Positions 55,958-64,000 of a stretch of 64,000 bases of DNA are shown in pieces (the stretch's first letter is position 1; each line of letters opens with the position of its first letter). Made by a program: the position numbers and the translations under genes. The DNA is from Reinekea sp. G2M2-21 (GTDB lineage Bacteria; Pseudomonadota; Gammaproteobacteria; Pseudomonadales; Natronospirillaceae): positions 1,798,001-1,862,000 of the forward strand of contig NZ_JADPQG010000001.1 of assembly GCF_015687175.1 (NCBI RefSeq), in the 5' to 3' direction. Below the pieces are notes generated by a model. It ran no database searches and had not been told where the DNA came from. It saw only the letters and a program-made list of their open reading frames with translations.

Positions 55958-57592
55958 ATGTCTGTACGTTTATCAACCGATGTTCTTATCATTGGTTCAG
56001 GCGCTGCCGGATTAACCGCTGCGCTCAGCCTGCCGTCTCACATGAAGGTTCTGGTGATGTGTAAAGGCAAACTGGGTACCGGCTCAACAGCATGGGCCCA
56101 AGGCGGCGTGGCGGGCGTGTTGGATGAAGTGGATTCTGTCGACCAACATGTTGAAGACACATTGCAGGCGGGCGCGGGACTGTGCGATCCGGCAGCAGTC
56201 CGCTATACCATTGAACGGTCAACATCTGCAATACACTGGCTGATCGAACAAGGCGTTCCGTTTACGCGCGTCGATGGATCGGAAGTTAAATACCACTTAA
56301 CCCGTGAAGGTGGTCACAGTCAGCGCCGGGTCATCCACGCTGCAGATGCTACCGGGCTCGCTATTTCAGAAACGTTGATTCAGAAAGTACGCCAAGCACC
56401 GAATATTCACATTTTGGAAAATCACGTTGCCATTGACCTGATCACTACAGACAAGATAAACAGTGACGAGGAGCAGAATCGTTGCGTTGGTGCCTACGTA
56501 CTCGACACCATCAAAGATGAACCAGTCACCATTGGCTCTCGGTTTACCCTATTGGCCAGTGGCGGCGCCAGCAAAGTTTACCTGTATACTTCCAACCCGG
56601 ACGGTGCCACCGGTGACGGGATTGCCATGGCATGGCGAGCCGGCTGCCGGGTGGCCAATATGGAGTTCAACCAGTTCCATCCAACCTGTTTGTTCCACCC
56701 GAAAGCCAAGTCATTTCTTATTTCAGAAGCTGTTCGCGGCGAAGGTGGGCTATTGAAATTACCCAACGGCGAACGCTTTGCCCATAAGTTTGATGAACGT
56801 GGCGAACTGGCCCCACGAGACATCGTGGCCCGTGCCATCGACCACGAAATGAAACGACTTGGTGCAGACAACCTGTATCTGGACATCTCACACAAATCAC
56901 CGGATTTCATTAAAACCCACTTTCCGACGATCTATCAACGTTGCCTGGAATATGGCTTTGACATGACCAAAGAACCACTACCCGTCGTCCCTGCGGCGCA
57001 CTATACCTGTGGTGGTATCCGCATTAATCAGCAAGGTGCTACGGATTTACCGGGGCTGTTTGCCGCTGGCGAATGCACCTACACCGGTCTCCATGGTGCC
57101 AACCGATTGGCATCCAACTCCCTGCTGGAGTGCATTGTTTACGCGCAAGCTGCGGCTGAACACATCGCGCAATCAGACATGAAACAATACAACCCGGAAA
57201 AGTTGCCCTTATGGGATGACTCCCAGGTTGCCGATTCCGACGAAAAGGTGGTCATTTCACACAACTGGGATGAGTTGCGACGCTTCATGTGGGATTACGT
57301 TGGCATTGTGCGTACTGATAAACGCTTGGAACGCGCCAAACGACGGGTACAGATGTTGAAACAGGAAATCAGCGAATATTACACCAATTTCCGAATCTCG
57401 GCGGATTTGCTGGAGTTGCGCAATTTGGTTGTTGTCGCTGAACTGATTATTGAATCGGCTCTGTCACGCAAAGAAAGCCGTGGTCTGCATTTCACGCGCA
57501 GTTATACTCAATGCAGAGATAAAGTCGAAATAACGGTGTTATCACCGAAACAAAATCAAACCGAGCGTCGGCAAGGTCATCGACCAACATAG
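55958..57592 (+). CDS. nadB: L-aspartate oxidase
   Basis: This 544-residue FAD enzyme oxidises L-aspartate to iminoaspartate for NAD synthesis. Start is ATG 55958 after AAGGA (55946-55950). A GTG at 55922 is not needed. The FAD site [17 protein letters not shown] is at residues about 9-25; then [35 protein letters not shown] and [14 protein letters not shown] follow. Length matches. It diverges from rpoE as in Pseudomonas. Confidence 0.97.
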   Translation: MSVRLSTDVLIIGSGAAGLTAALSLPSHMKVLVMCKGKLGTGSTAWAQGGVAGVLDEVDSVDQHVEDTLQAGAGLCDPAAVRYTIERSTSAIHWLIEQGVPFTRVDGSEVKYHLTREGGHSQRRVIHAADATGLAISETLIQKVRQAPNIHILENHVAIDLITTDKINSDEEQNRCVGAYVLDTIKDEPVTIGSRFTLLASGGASKVYLYTSNPDGATGDGIAMAWRAGCRVANMEFNQFHPTCLFHPKAKSFLISEAVRGEGGLLKLPNGERFAHKFDERGELAPRDIVARAIDHEMKRLGADNLYLDISHKSPDFIKTHFPTIYQRCLEYGFDMTKEPLPVVPAAHYTCGGIRINQQGATDLPGLFAAGECTYTGLHGANRLASNSLLECIVYAQAAAEHIAQSDMKQYNPEKLPLWDDSQVADSDEKVVISHNWDELRRFMWDYVGIVRTDKRLERAKRRVQMLKQEISEYYTNFRISADLLELRNLVVVAELIIESALSRKESRGLHFTRSYTQCRDKVEITVLSPKQNQTERRQGHRPT

Positions 57593-57902
57593 CACGGGCG
57601 CCGGTTTTGCGGCAAAGAGCCGCTTTACCAAAAAGTAGCAGGTCGATTGAGCAAGGACTGCTCTGATTAATTTTATCCACCGCAGTTCTGTCGGATCGAG
57701 GGATGAGGGATGCGAGTGATGTAAAGAATGACGAGTCCTTTTCAAAACAGGCATCAATGCTCTGTCATCGATATGAAGGACCCGGAAGACGTGGCTGAAA
57801 CAGCTAATTTCTTCGTTAAATCCATAGCCAAGACAATGAATTTTACCTTTAGAACTTGCCTCGGCGTTTGCGAATTTCTGCACCCGCGGAGGTAGATGCC
57901 AA
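57593..57902. other. Non-coding region after nadB with a possible terminator
   Basis: About 310 bp between the nadB stop and the ygfX stop. GCGGC-AAAGA-GCCGC (57609-57623), flanked by GGT/ACC, could terminate nadB, with only TTT following. A minus-strand frame of 134 codons (57542-57946) overlaps both neighbours and shows no family motif, so I regard it as chance. Confidence 0.4.
57603..57629 (+). terminator. Possible nadB terminator hairpin
   Basis: GGT-TTT-GCGGC, loop AAAGA, GCCGC-TTT-ACC. The inner 5-bp GC stem plus outer 3 bp make a modest hairpin 10 bp after the nadB stop. The T-run is short, so confidence is moderate. Confidence 0.45.
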
Positions 57903-58343
57903 TTATTCCGCGGAGCCCAAGCTACCTTCTGATTGCTTTTGCGCATGGCGTTGCATGACCCTAAAACACATATTCAATGCCCGCCAACTGGGGTCAGACA
58001 CGGAATCCCGCCAGATTCGAAACGGCAACCTCTCCTCAGTATCGGACCAGAGCTCCCATTCAATAAATGCATGTGACAATCGCCCGACTCCGCGCCATTG
58101 CCATTGCGACGCACAATCATCTTGCCACAAAACCACTCGCTCAGATTCGACACGAATGTAATTGGCATCAAATTCAGAACGTCGCACATGCCAAAACAAC
58201 CATCCCAACAACAGCCATAAAGGCAGCAAAAATGGATGACCACCCCAGACCATGAACAGACCAAAACCTGTCGCTACAGGCACGGCTTCAAAAAATATCC
58301 GCCAACGCGATGGACGTATGCCAGCTTCAACCGTGACGGGCAT
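57903..58343 (-). CDS. YgfX-like membrane protein (CptA-type)
   Basis: This 146-residue protein has two adjacent hydrophobic segments (about 22-50) followed by a soluble beta-rich part (ESERVVLWQDDCASQWQWRGV, RLPFRIWRDSVSDPSWRALNM). It lies directly downstream of sdhE, the sdhE-ygfX order known from E. coli, where YgfX was described as a cell-division toxin paired with YgfY/SdhE. Start overlaps the sdhE end by 17 bases; the exact start is uncertain. Family assignment is by context and profile. Confidence 0.75.
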   Translation of the reverse strand: MPVTVEAGIRPSRWRIFFEAVPVATGFGLFMVWGGHPFLLPLWLLLGWLFWHVRRSEFDANYIRVESERVVLWQDDCASQWQWRGVGRLSHAFIEWELWSDTEERLPFRIWRDSVSDPSWRALNMCFRVMQRHAQKQSEGSLGSAE

Positions 58344-58593
58344 AATCCAGCACGATATTCACCATGCGCTGAATTTCTGAGTCAGGGCACACTGATTTTT
58401 CCATAAACCAATTGAACAGATCCTGATCTTCACAATTGATCAATCGCTGGTACTGAACCTTGTCTTCTTCACTCAATTGCAGATATCGTTGTTCGGTAAA
58501 AGGCAGCAGCAACACATCCAATTCGAGCATCCCTCGACGACTGTGCCAGGTAAGACGCCGCAAATCCTCGTGTTGTTTTTCAGAAGTTTTCAC
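58327..58593 (-). CDS. sdhE: FAD assembly factor SdhE (YgfY)
   Basis: This 88-residue protein flavinylates succinate dehydrogenase. It has the signature RRLTWHSRRGMLELDVLLLPF and the RGMxE motif for FAD transfer, then DLFNWFM-type C-terminus with PDSEIQRMVNIVL. Length is typical. The ygfX-like gene follows, overlapping its end. It is divergent from ygfZ, 69 bp away. Confidence 0.95.
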   Translation of the reverse strand: MKTSEKQHEDLRRLTWHSRRGMLELDVLLLPFTEQRYLQLSEEDKVQYQRLINCEDQDLFNWFMEKSVCPDSEIQRMVNIVLDYARHG

Positions 58594-58662
58594 TTTTAAT
58601 TATCCGTATCAGACCTATTATGGGGCTAAGTTTATCAGCATACCGAGGTCAAACCGAGCGTC

Positions 58663-59523
58663 ATGAATCAATTAAGCCGTTATCCGCTAGTCCATCTGGA
58701 TGTGATTCGCCTCGAAGGTCAGGATTCACTCAAATTTTTACAGGGGCAATGCACCCAGGATGTCAGCAGGGTCGACGCTCATCACCCAATGCAAGGCGCA
58801 TTCTGCAACGCCAAAGGACGCACAATTACCAATGTATGGATCGTGCAGAACGCAAAACAGAGTCACATTTATTATCTCCTGTGTGAGCGCACCAGTGCAC
58901 CGGTGCTGTTTAGACACCTGACCAAATACGTCGCCTTTTTCCGAGGCGCCAAGATGACCTACGAAGACGGTCAATATATCGGCTATGGCTTAAGCGGGAC
59001 TGGACTCAATGCGTGTAAAGAAAGCCTGGCAAATGAGCTGGCTGAAGGTTTCTTCTGCGATTGGGGTCAACACCGGGGCATGTTCTGGCAACCTGCTCAG
59101 ACGACATGTCCAACAGAGATTGCGCAAGCCGAACCAGGGGCGGTCGATGTTTGGCAAGTGGAGGACATCAAAGAGCGCTTCATTTGGCTGAATGAACAAC
59201 AGGTAGAACAATGGATTCCGCAAAATTTCAGCCTGGATGAACTGAATGGCATTTCATTCAGTAAAGGGTGTTATACCGGTCAAGAGGTTGTCGCCCGGCT
59301 ACATTACAAAGGCCAGTCTAAGAAACGTCTTTTCACGGTGACCTGGTCATCGGATGAACAAATCGAGCAGGTTTTTTCCGAGCAAGGCATCATTGGTGAC
59401 GTCATTCAACAGGCCACAGTTGCCGGAAATGGATTCGGCTTGGCGATCATTATAACAGAGCAGACGGAATTTCCGATGTTTGCGGACGAAAATCAGCAAG
59501 TTGCGGTGCAGCTGCTACACTAA
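58663..59523 (+). CDS. ygfZ: Folate-binding tRNA-modifying protein YgfZ
   Basis: This 286-residue protein acts in Fe-S cluster assembly or repair of MiaB-type enzymes and binds tetrahydrofolate. It holds the conserved motif FSKGCYTGQEVVARLHY with the reactive cysteine near residue 202. N-terminal parts DSLKFLQGQCTQDV and GAFCNAKGRTITN resemble the GcvT-like fold. It is shorter than E. coli YgfZ (326). It is divergent from sdhE, as in E. coli relatives. Confidence 0.93.
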   Translation: MNQLSRYPLVHLDVIRLEGQDSLKFLQGQCTQDVSRVDAHHPMQGAFCNAKGRTITNVWIVQNAKQSHIYYLLCERTSAPVLFRHLTKYVAFFRGAKMTYEDGQYIGYGLSGTGLNACKESLANELAEGFFCDWGQHRGMFWQPAQTTCPTEIAQAEPGAVDVWQVEDIKERFIWLNEQQVEQWIPQNFSLDELNGISFSKGCYTGQEVVARLHYKGQSKKRLFTVTWSSDEQIEQVFSEQGIIGDVIQQATVAGNGFGLAIIITEQTEFPMFADENQQVAVQLLH

Positions 59524-59559
59524 TTTTTTAACTGACACGAACAGGATCAACCCCGCGAC

Positions 59560-60396
59560 ATGAGCAACCTAGTTGAAACCGTCTCCCATGACATCATCGA
59601 AGCGTTACAAAACGATCAGCTGACGCTGCCAAGCTTGCCGGAAGTGGCGTTAAAAGTAAGAGATGTTGCTGAAAAAGATGATTCGACCATCCATGATCTG
59701 ACTGAAATAATCGCACAAGACGCTGCCTTGTCTGCACGCATCATTCGTGTGGTCAACAGTCCTCTGTTACGTGCCCCACAGGAGGTAAAGGATTTACCGA
59801 TGGCGGTCAGTCGTCTGGGTATGAACTATACCTCGAACCTCGCAATAGGTCTGGCCATGGAACAAATGTTCCAGGCGACCAGTGATATGATTGAAAAACG
59901 GATGCGCGCGTTATGGCAACTCACCGGTATCATTTCTTCCTGGAGTTCCGTTTTGGCAGCGCACACCAAAGTATTGGCACCTGACGAGGCCATGCTGGCA
60001 GGTTTGATACACCGCCTAGGCGCATTACCCATTCTGACCTATGCAGAAGAACGAGATGATTTGATTCAAGATAACATCACTTTAGGCAAGGTTATTGATC
60101 GCCTGCACGGTCCTTTAGGCAGCACGATTCTGGAAAAATGGGAGTTCCCCACAAAACTATCGGAAGTCCCTAAGTTGTATCGAAAGTTCGATCGGGAACC
60201 GGATGAAGTGGATTACGCCGGATTAGTGACCTTAGCGAACCTTATTCACAACCGGCACCTGGAAGCTGGCTGGGGCTTGCGGGATTGGGAGCAAGTGCCG
60301 TTATTCAGCCGCTTTAATCTGCCAACCGACCGCAACGATGAACTTTATGAAGAGCTGGGCGCCCGCGCTGCTGAAAGCTCAGCTGCCTTGAGCTGA
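59560..60396 (+). CDS. HDOD-domain signalling protein
   Basis: This 278-residue cytoplasmic protein is one HDOD domain: LPSLPEVALKVRDVAEKDDS, then DAALSARIIRVVNSPLLRA, AVSRLGM and AGLIHRLGALPIL. HDOD proteins lack the HD metal catalytic residues and act as regulatory or scaffold proteins. Ligand unknown. It lies 37 bp after ygfZ, and its 3' end overlaps the YkgJ-like gene by 18 bp. Confidence 0.9.
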   Translation: MSNLVETVSHDIIEALQNDQLTLPSLPEVALKVRDVAEKDDSTIHDLTEIIAQDAALSARIIRVVNSPLLRAPQEVKDLPMAVSRLGMNYTSNLAIGLAMEQMFQATSDMIEKRMRALWQLTGIISSWSSVLAAHTKVLAPDEAMLAGLIHRLGALPILTYAEERDDLIQDNITLGKVIDRLHGPLGSTILEKWEFPTKLSEVPKLYRKFDREPDEVDYAGLVTLANLIHNRHLEAGWGLRDWEQVPLFSRFNLPTDRNDELYEELGARAAESSAALS

Positions 60397-60648
60397 GTCG
60401 GGGTCGATCCCTTCTAGTTCAAGCATAATCCTGATGGCCTGTTCCCGCGTGTCACCACAGAAAGCGGGTTCAGGCGCAAACGAGGCGCACACCGGTGGTC
60501 GTCTCGGGTCCCCAAACAGCTGGCAACGCATTTGACGGTCAAGATGTATACAGGCAACCCCGGCGGGCTTGCCATTCGGCATACCGTAAAATGGTTGGCT
60601 GATTCCCGGCGCGATACAACAGGCGCCGCACTGTTCCCGACATTCCAT
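60379..60648 (-). CDS. YkgJ-family cysteine-cluster protein
   Basis: This 89-residue protein starts at ATG 60648 with MECREQCGACC. A GTG/other frame from 60702 adds 18 residues not typical of the family. Conserved cysteines occur in CGACC, ACIHL, RCQLF and VCASF and FCGD, giving a probable zinc- or Fe-S-binding site as in YkgJ (UPF0153). The function is not known. The 3' end overlaps the HDOD gene. Confidence 0.88.
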   Translation of the reverse strand: MECREQCGACCIAPGISQPFYGMPNGKPAGVACIHLDRQMRCQLFGDPRRPPVCASFAPEPAFCGDTREQAIRIMLELEGIDPDSAQGS

Positions 60649-60743
60649 AATACCCAAACCCAACGACGTTACTGACTGAACGTGGATTTTAGGCAGCGCC
60701 ACCGCTAAACTGCAACGCTTTGTTTACCGCCAGTGAGAGATTC

Positions 60744-61508
60744 ATGCTGCACAGCGAAACCTTTGGTCAGGGACCAGACATTATTTTTTTACATGGCCTT
60801 TTTGGGGCAGGCGACAACTGGCGCAGTGTCGGCCGTTCGTTGAGCGATCACTATCGGGTGCATTTACTGGACTTACCTAATCACGGAAAATCGGCCTGGA
60901 TGAGCGAACCGACGCTACCATCATTAGCAAACTCGGTTAGAGACTGGATAGTCCAGCACGGCATAGAGGGTTATCGACTCCTGGGCCATTCAATGGGTGG
61001 CAAGGTCGCCATGGAAATTGCCCTGAATTCTCCGGGCCCCGAATTAGAACAACTGATCATTGTCGACATCGCGCCCAAACGCTATGAGCCGCATCACCAG
61101 GATGTTTTCGCCGCCATCAAGAGCGTCGATTTTGATCAGGTACCGGACCGACGAGCCGTTGATGCCGCGATGAGCCCCCACCTGCAGGATGAAGGCATAC
61201 GGCAGTTTTTGCTGAAAAGTCTGTACAAACAGGAGGGTAAGCTAGCCTGGCGTTTCAATGTCGATGTCTTGGAAAACCGATACGAAGCGGTGGCTTGCGA
61301 GCCGACAAGTACACAACCATTTTACGGTCCTACGCTGTTTATCAAAGGAATGAACAGTCGATATATCACAGCAGACGACCAAAATCGCATTATGCAGTTA
61401 TTCCCAAATGCAAAAGCAAAACTCATTGAAGGTGCCGGTCATTGGCCACATGCGGAAAAACCGGTCGCTTTCACAAAAATACTGTCCGACTTTTTAAAGG
61501 ATCACTGA
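60744..61508 (+). CDS. YbfF-type alpha/beta hydrolase
   Basis: This 254-residue hydrolase starts at ATG 60744 after a GAGAG site; a TTG 24 bases earlier is less likely. Motifs: [10 protein letters not shown] (oxyanion), [12 protein letters not shown] (nucleophile Ser), and [11 protein letters not shown] (His). YbfF is an esterase/thioesterase of unknown physiological substrate. It ends 2 bp before the DUF808 gene and is probably co-transcribed. Confidence 0.9.
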   Translation: MLHSETFGQGPDIIFLHGLFGAGDNWRSVGRSLSDHYRVHLLDLPNHGKSAWMSEPTLPSLANSVRDWIVQHGIEGYRLLGHSMGGKVAMEIALNSPGPELEQLIIVDIAPKRYEPHHQDVFAAIKSVDFDQVPDRRAVDAAMSPHLQDEGIRQFLLKSLYKQEGKLAWRFNVDVLENRYEAVACEPTSTQPFYGPTLFIKGMNSRYITADDQNRIMQLFPNAKAKLIEGAGHWPHAEKPVAFTKILSDFLKDH

Positions 61509-61510
61509 AC

Positions 61511-62455
61511 ATGGCAGGAACCAGCCTACTCGCACTTATCGACGATATCGCCACTCTTTTGGATGACGTGGCGACCATGACCAAAGTTGCAGCCAATAAA
61601 ACAGCTGGGGTACTCGGCGACGATCTGGCATTGAACGCTCAACAGGTTACGGGGGTTCGAGCTGAGCGCGAAATCCCAGTCGTACTCGCTGTAGCGAAAG
61701 GATCATTAAAAAACAAAGCGATATTGGTTCCGGCCGCACTACTCATTTCACTGCTTATACCTTGGGCGATTACGCCATTACTAATGCTCGGTGGTGCTTT
61801 TTTATGCTTTGAAGGTGCCGAAAAGCTGGTGCATCGTTTTTTACACAGTTCTGAAGAAAATGACGCCCACAACAAAGAAAAGCAAGCCGCATTGATGAGC
61901 GATGTGGACATGGTGGCGTTTGAAAAAGACAAGATTAAAGGTGCAATACGAACAGACTTTATCTTGTCCGCTGAAATCATCACCATCACACTCGGCACCG
62001 TTGCCGAAGCATCATTACTGACACAGATGGCTGTGCTAGTGGTCATTGCCGTCGCGATGACTGTCGGTGTTTATGGCTTTGTGGGAGGTCTGGTGAAAAT
62101 CGATGACTTGGGTTTGCACCTGTTTACCAACAGCGCGGGATCCGCCGTGAAAAAGCAGCTCGGCACGTTCTTATTGAATGCGGCACCGGTACTGATGAAA
62201 TTTCTATCCATCGCAGGGACGTTAGCTATGTTTTTGGTCGGTGGCGGTATTCTTACACATGGCATACCAGCGGTTCACCATTTATTCGAACACTGGGCGG
62301 AAATCATTAGCCATGGAGCAGGCTGGTATGCCTGGTTAAGTCATGTGTTGGTTGCAGTCCTAAATGGCGTTACCGGCGTATTAGCGGGTCTGGTGCTTGT
62401 GGTACTGATCCAAACGGCCAGTAAAATCACCGGCAAAGAAACGGCCGCACATTAG
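61511..62455 (+). CDS. DUF808 / YedI-like inner membrane protein
   Basis: This 314-residue protein starts at ATG 61511 ([23 protein letters not shown]), characteristic of the DUF808 family. A long frame to 61442 overlaps the hydrolase and is not the gene start. Hydrophobic segments lie at about 74-100, 158-200, 220-260 and 280-305. Function unknown. It follows the YbfF-like gene without gap. Confidence 0.9.
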   Translation: MAGTSLLALIDDIATLLDDVATMTKVAANKTAGVLGDDLALNAQQVTGVRAEREIPVVLAVAKGSLKNKAILVPAALLISLLIPWAITPLLMLGGAFLCFEGAEKLVHRFLHSSEENDAHNKEKQAALMSDVDMVAFEKDKIKGAIRTDFILSAEIITITLGTVAEASLLTQMAVLVVIAVAMTVGVYGFVGGLVKIDDLGLHLFTNSAGSAVKKQLGTFLLNAAPVLMKFLSIAGTLAMFLVGGGILTHGIPAVHHLFEHWAEIISHGAGWYAWLSHVLVAVLNGVTGVLAGLVLVVLIQTASKITGKETAAH

Positions 62456-62532
62456 GAAAAAAAGCAACGGAGTTTCGACGACAATAAACCCACCCAAGGG
62501 TTTTACCGCAGCGTCGGATCAGTGATTGGGGC

Positions 62533-64000
62533 TCAGATCTCTTCTTTAGCAGGCTGCGCTTGCGAGCCAAGAATGGCTTTGAACCCCTTCCCTGGTTCGG
62601 ATTCCAGCTGGATGGTCCAATTCAACTTCTGGGAGATCAGATTAAACACAATATGCATCCCAAGACCGCTACCACCTGCCCCTCGGGTCGTGGTAAAAAA
62701 AGGATCGTAAATGTGGCTTAAAACCTCCTTGGAGGCGCCCTTGCCGCTGTCGCCGACCGTTAATCGAAAACCCCGATTGAGCTTCTTCAATTGAAACGTG
62801 ATTACACCTGCTCGGTTTCCGTTATCCAACCCATGCTTCAAAGCGTTCATGAACAAGTTCGTTAACACCTGAGCCACCGCCCCTGGGAACGTATTCACAA
62901 TGACACCTTCATCCAGTTCTACGTGCAACTCAATCGGCGTTCCTTTTATTTGATGCCGTAAACTACTCAGCACCGAGTTCACATACTCGCCCAGATCAAA
63001 CTGACGCTTGGCTTCGGCGGTTTGGTCTACAGACACCATTTTAAAATTAGATATCAGGTCCGCGGCGCGATCCAGACTGTTGTAAATGATATGGGCATAT
63101 TCACCACATTCATCGACAAACACATCGAAATCGCGTTTCGTCAGGGTGTTATCTGCTAGCTTGGATCGCAACACTTGCACGATATCGAGCAATGATGAAG
63201 CCGCTAATTTCCCGGTACCAATAGGTGTGTTAACTTCATGGGCGACCCCACTGACTAAACTGCCCAGTGAGGCCATTCGTTCATTTAATTCGTTTTGCAG
63301 GCGGTAGCTTTCGTTTTTATTTTGCAGGGCCTCTGTGTGCAGTAAATCCGTAATCTGGGGTGCAATAAACTCAACGAACTCCGCTGCGATGAGCGTTGTT
63401 CTTGCCACAAGATATCCGTAATGAGCATCCTCCACTTCAAGCGGGCAAAGCAGCCAGTAGCTTTCAGTTTCTGTTTCTAGGAAGGATGTCGGTAAGTAGG
63501 TTTGCTCTCGAATTCGAGTGTGCCTATTACCTTCCAATCCGATCTCGGTGAGGTATTCCTTGCCGTCCTCTCCAACTTCTTCAATAAAAAGGTTAAGACT
63601 TTCAATTTGGAGATCCCCAAGATTTATCCGGGTTTCCTGCAAAATAGTAGCGATAGGCAAACGGCGCTGAAAACTGCGTAACACGGTCAGTTTTCGCGCA
63701 TTATTATCGCGCTGATGGATTAACGCCCACTGTTCGCTTAATTCTTTATCGAGATCGCCCAGCCCAGGGTGGTTATCGCCAGTACTGCCTCGCCATACCG
63801 GATAGCCCTTCACTTCGGTTGTCATGGGGATATCAGTGTCTCCAGCTAACAACAGTTTCGCCAATTTCGCCGCCTGCACACCAACATCTTTGGCCGGGAA
63901 ATGAACCGTAGACAAGCCTGGTTGAACAGAGGCTGCGTATTCAAAATCATCATATCCAGTCACCCAGAAATCTTCTGGGCAACGGTAGTTTCGCGAGCGC
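62533..64000 (-). CDS. Histidine kinase with LacI-type sugar-binding domain, C-terminal part (cut by window edge)
   Basis: The frame is open to the window's right edge; its N-terminus lies outside. The first visible residues, CPEDFWVTGYDDFEYA, are the end of a LacI/Peripla_BP_3-type ligand-binding domain (VTGYDDxxxA). A roughly 180-residue linker with GAF/PAS-like look (LTEIGLEGNRHTRIREQTY) follows, then a coiled coil, an H-box LVSGVAHEVNTPIGTG, an N-box LFMNALKHGLDNG and G-boxes GDSGKGASKEV and GAGGSGLGMHIV. It is probably a cytoplasmic or membrane kinase that senses a small molecule. No partner regulator is visible. Confidence 0.85.
   Translation of the reverse strand, partial: RSRNYRCPEDFWVTGYDDFEYAASVQPGLSTVHFPAKDVGVQAAKLAKLLLAGDTDIPMTTEVKGYPVWRGSTGDNHPGLGDLDKELSEQWALIHQRDNNARKLTVLRSFQRRLPIATILQETRINLGDLQIESLNLFIEEVGEDGKEYLTEIGLEGNRHTRIREQTYLPTSFLETETESYWLLCPLEVEDAHYGYLVARTTLIAAEFVEFIAPQITDLLHTEALQNKNESYRLQNELNERMASLGSLVSGVAHEVNTPIGTGKLAASSLLDIVQVLRSKLADNTLTKRDFDVFVDECGEYAHIIYNSLDRAADLISNFKMVSVDQTAEAKRQFDLGEYVNSVLSSLRHQIKGTPIELHVELDEGVIVNTFPGAVAQVLTNLFMNALKHGLDNGNRAGVITFQLKKLNRGFRLTVGDSGKGASKEVLSHIYDPFFTTTRGAGGSGLGMHIVFNLISQKLNWTIQLESEPGKGFKAILGSQAQPAKEEI

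Noticed and set aside
57542-57946. 134-codon minus-strand frame after nadB
   Set aside because: It overlaps both nadB and ygfX ends, has no motif and no partner gene, so I treat it as chance.
1-64000. CRISPR arrays, tRNA and rRNA genes, integrase or phage genes
   Set aside because: I looked for spaced direct repeats, tRNA-like cloverleaf ends with TTCGA loops and typical integrase or phage motifs, and found none convincing. A tRNA or CRISPR search program could overturn this.

Overview
The window is ordinary, densely coded chromosomal DNA from a gammaproteobacterium. Its gene order resembles Pseudomonas and Oceanospirillales genomes: nadB divergent from rpoE-rseA-rseB; mucD/degP-like protease, lepA, lepB, rnc, era, recO, acpS; gacS/barA next to cysM-rlmD-relA-mazG; rpsP-rimM-trmD-rplS beside ffh, ypjD and corB; hom-thrC-recJ; prfB-lysS. 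The moderate GC content and protein flavour suggest a marine Oceanospirillales member (Saccharospirillaceae/Reinekea-like). That placement is inference, not proof. I found no tRNA or rRNA genes, prophage, CRISPR array or intact transposase.

Layout. 1-8.8 kb: start of uvrB, an aromatic/aspartate aminotransferase, a tight minus-strand run (tcdA, TIGR03546, TIGR03545, RluA-like pseudouridine synthase), then a plus-strand PatB/MalY lyase and small DUF3024, DUF3820 and YgjP-like metallopeptidase genes. 8.8-12.4 kb: a PhoP/PhoQ-like operon led by a glycine-zipper protein and a PepSY protein, with a PhoP-type direct repeat in front of its first gene, and an AT-rich gap carrying an inverted pair of DnaA-box-like sequences. 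12.4-18.7 kb: lysS, prfB (with the programmed +1 frameshift), a soluble chemoreceptor with four tandem PAS domains, and nnrU behind an FNR-like site. 18.7-27.1 kb: recJ, thrC, hom, rplS, trmD, rimM, rpsP, ffh. 27.1-37 kb: ypjD behind a Fur-like site, corB, a Yip1 protein, trmJ, a Mpo1-like protein, a DMT transporter, an AGMO-like membrane hydroxylase, an orphan ParS/MbcA-type domain protein, a KAS III-like enzyme, a GNAT enzyme and mazG.

37-64 kb: relA, rlmD, cysM, gacS/barA-like hybrid kinase, acpS, recO, era, rnc, DUF4845, lepB, lepA, DegP/MucD protease, rseC, rseB, rseA, rpoE, nadB, ygfX-sdhE, ygfZ, an HDOD protein, a YkgJ-type protein, a YbfF-type hydrolase, a DUF808 membrane protein and a truncated kinase with a LacI-type ligand-binding domain.

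How the genes work together. Two envelope-stress circuits are present: sigma-E with its anti-sigma factor, RseB and a periplasmic protease, and PhoP/PhoQ with two small exported proteins. Stringent response (relA) and nucleotide clean-up (mazG) sit beside the Gac-type global kinase. The ribosome and secretion maturation genes (rimM, trmD, ffh, era, rnc, lepA, lepB) form long minus-strand transcripts.

I did not find a clearly new defence or mobile system. The less ordinary items are a two-copy MITE-like repeat (63 bp and 264 bp) with shared termini, the exact 366-bp periodicity of the four-PAS receptor, the ParS/MbcA-type protein lacking both a DNA-binding domain and a toxin neighbour, the divergent RluA-like protein, the LacI-type-domain kinase at the right edge, and several regulatory sites (PhoP-like, FNR-like, Fur-like, sigma-E-like) read by eye.
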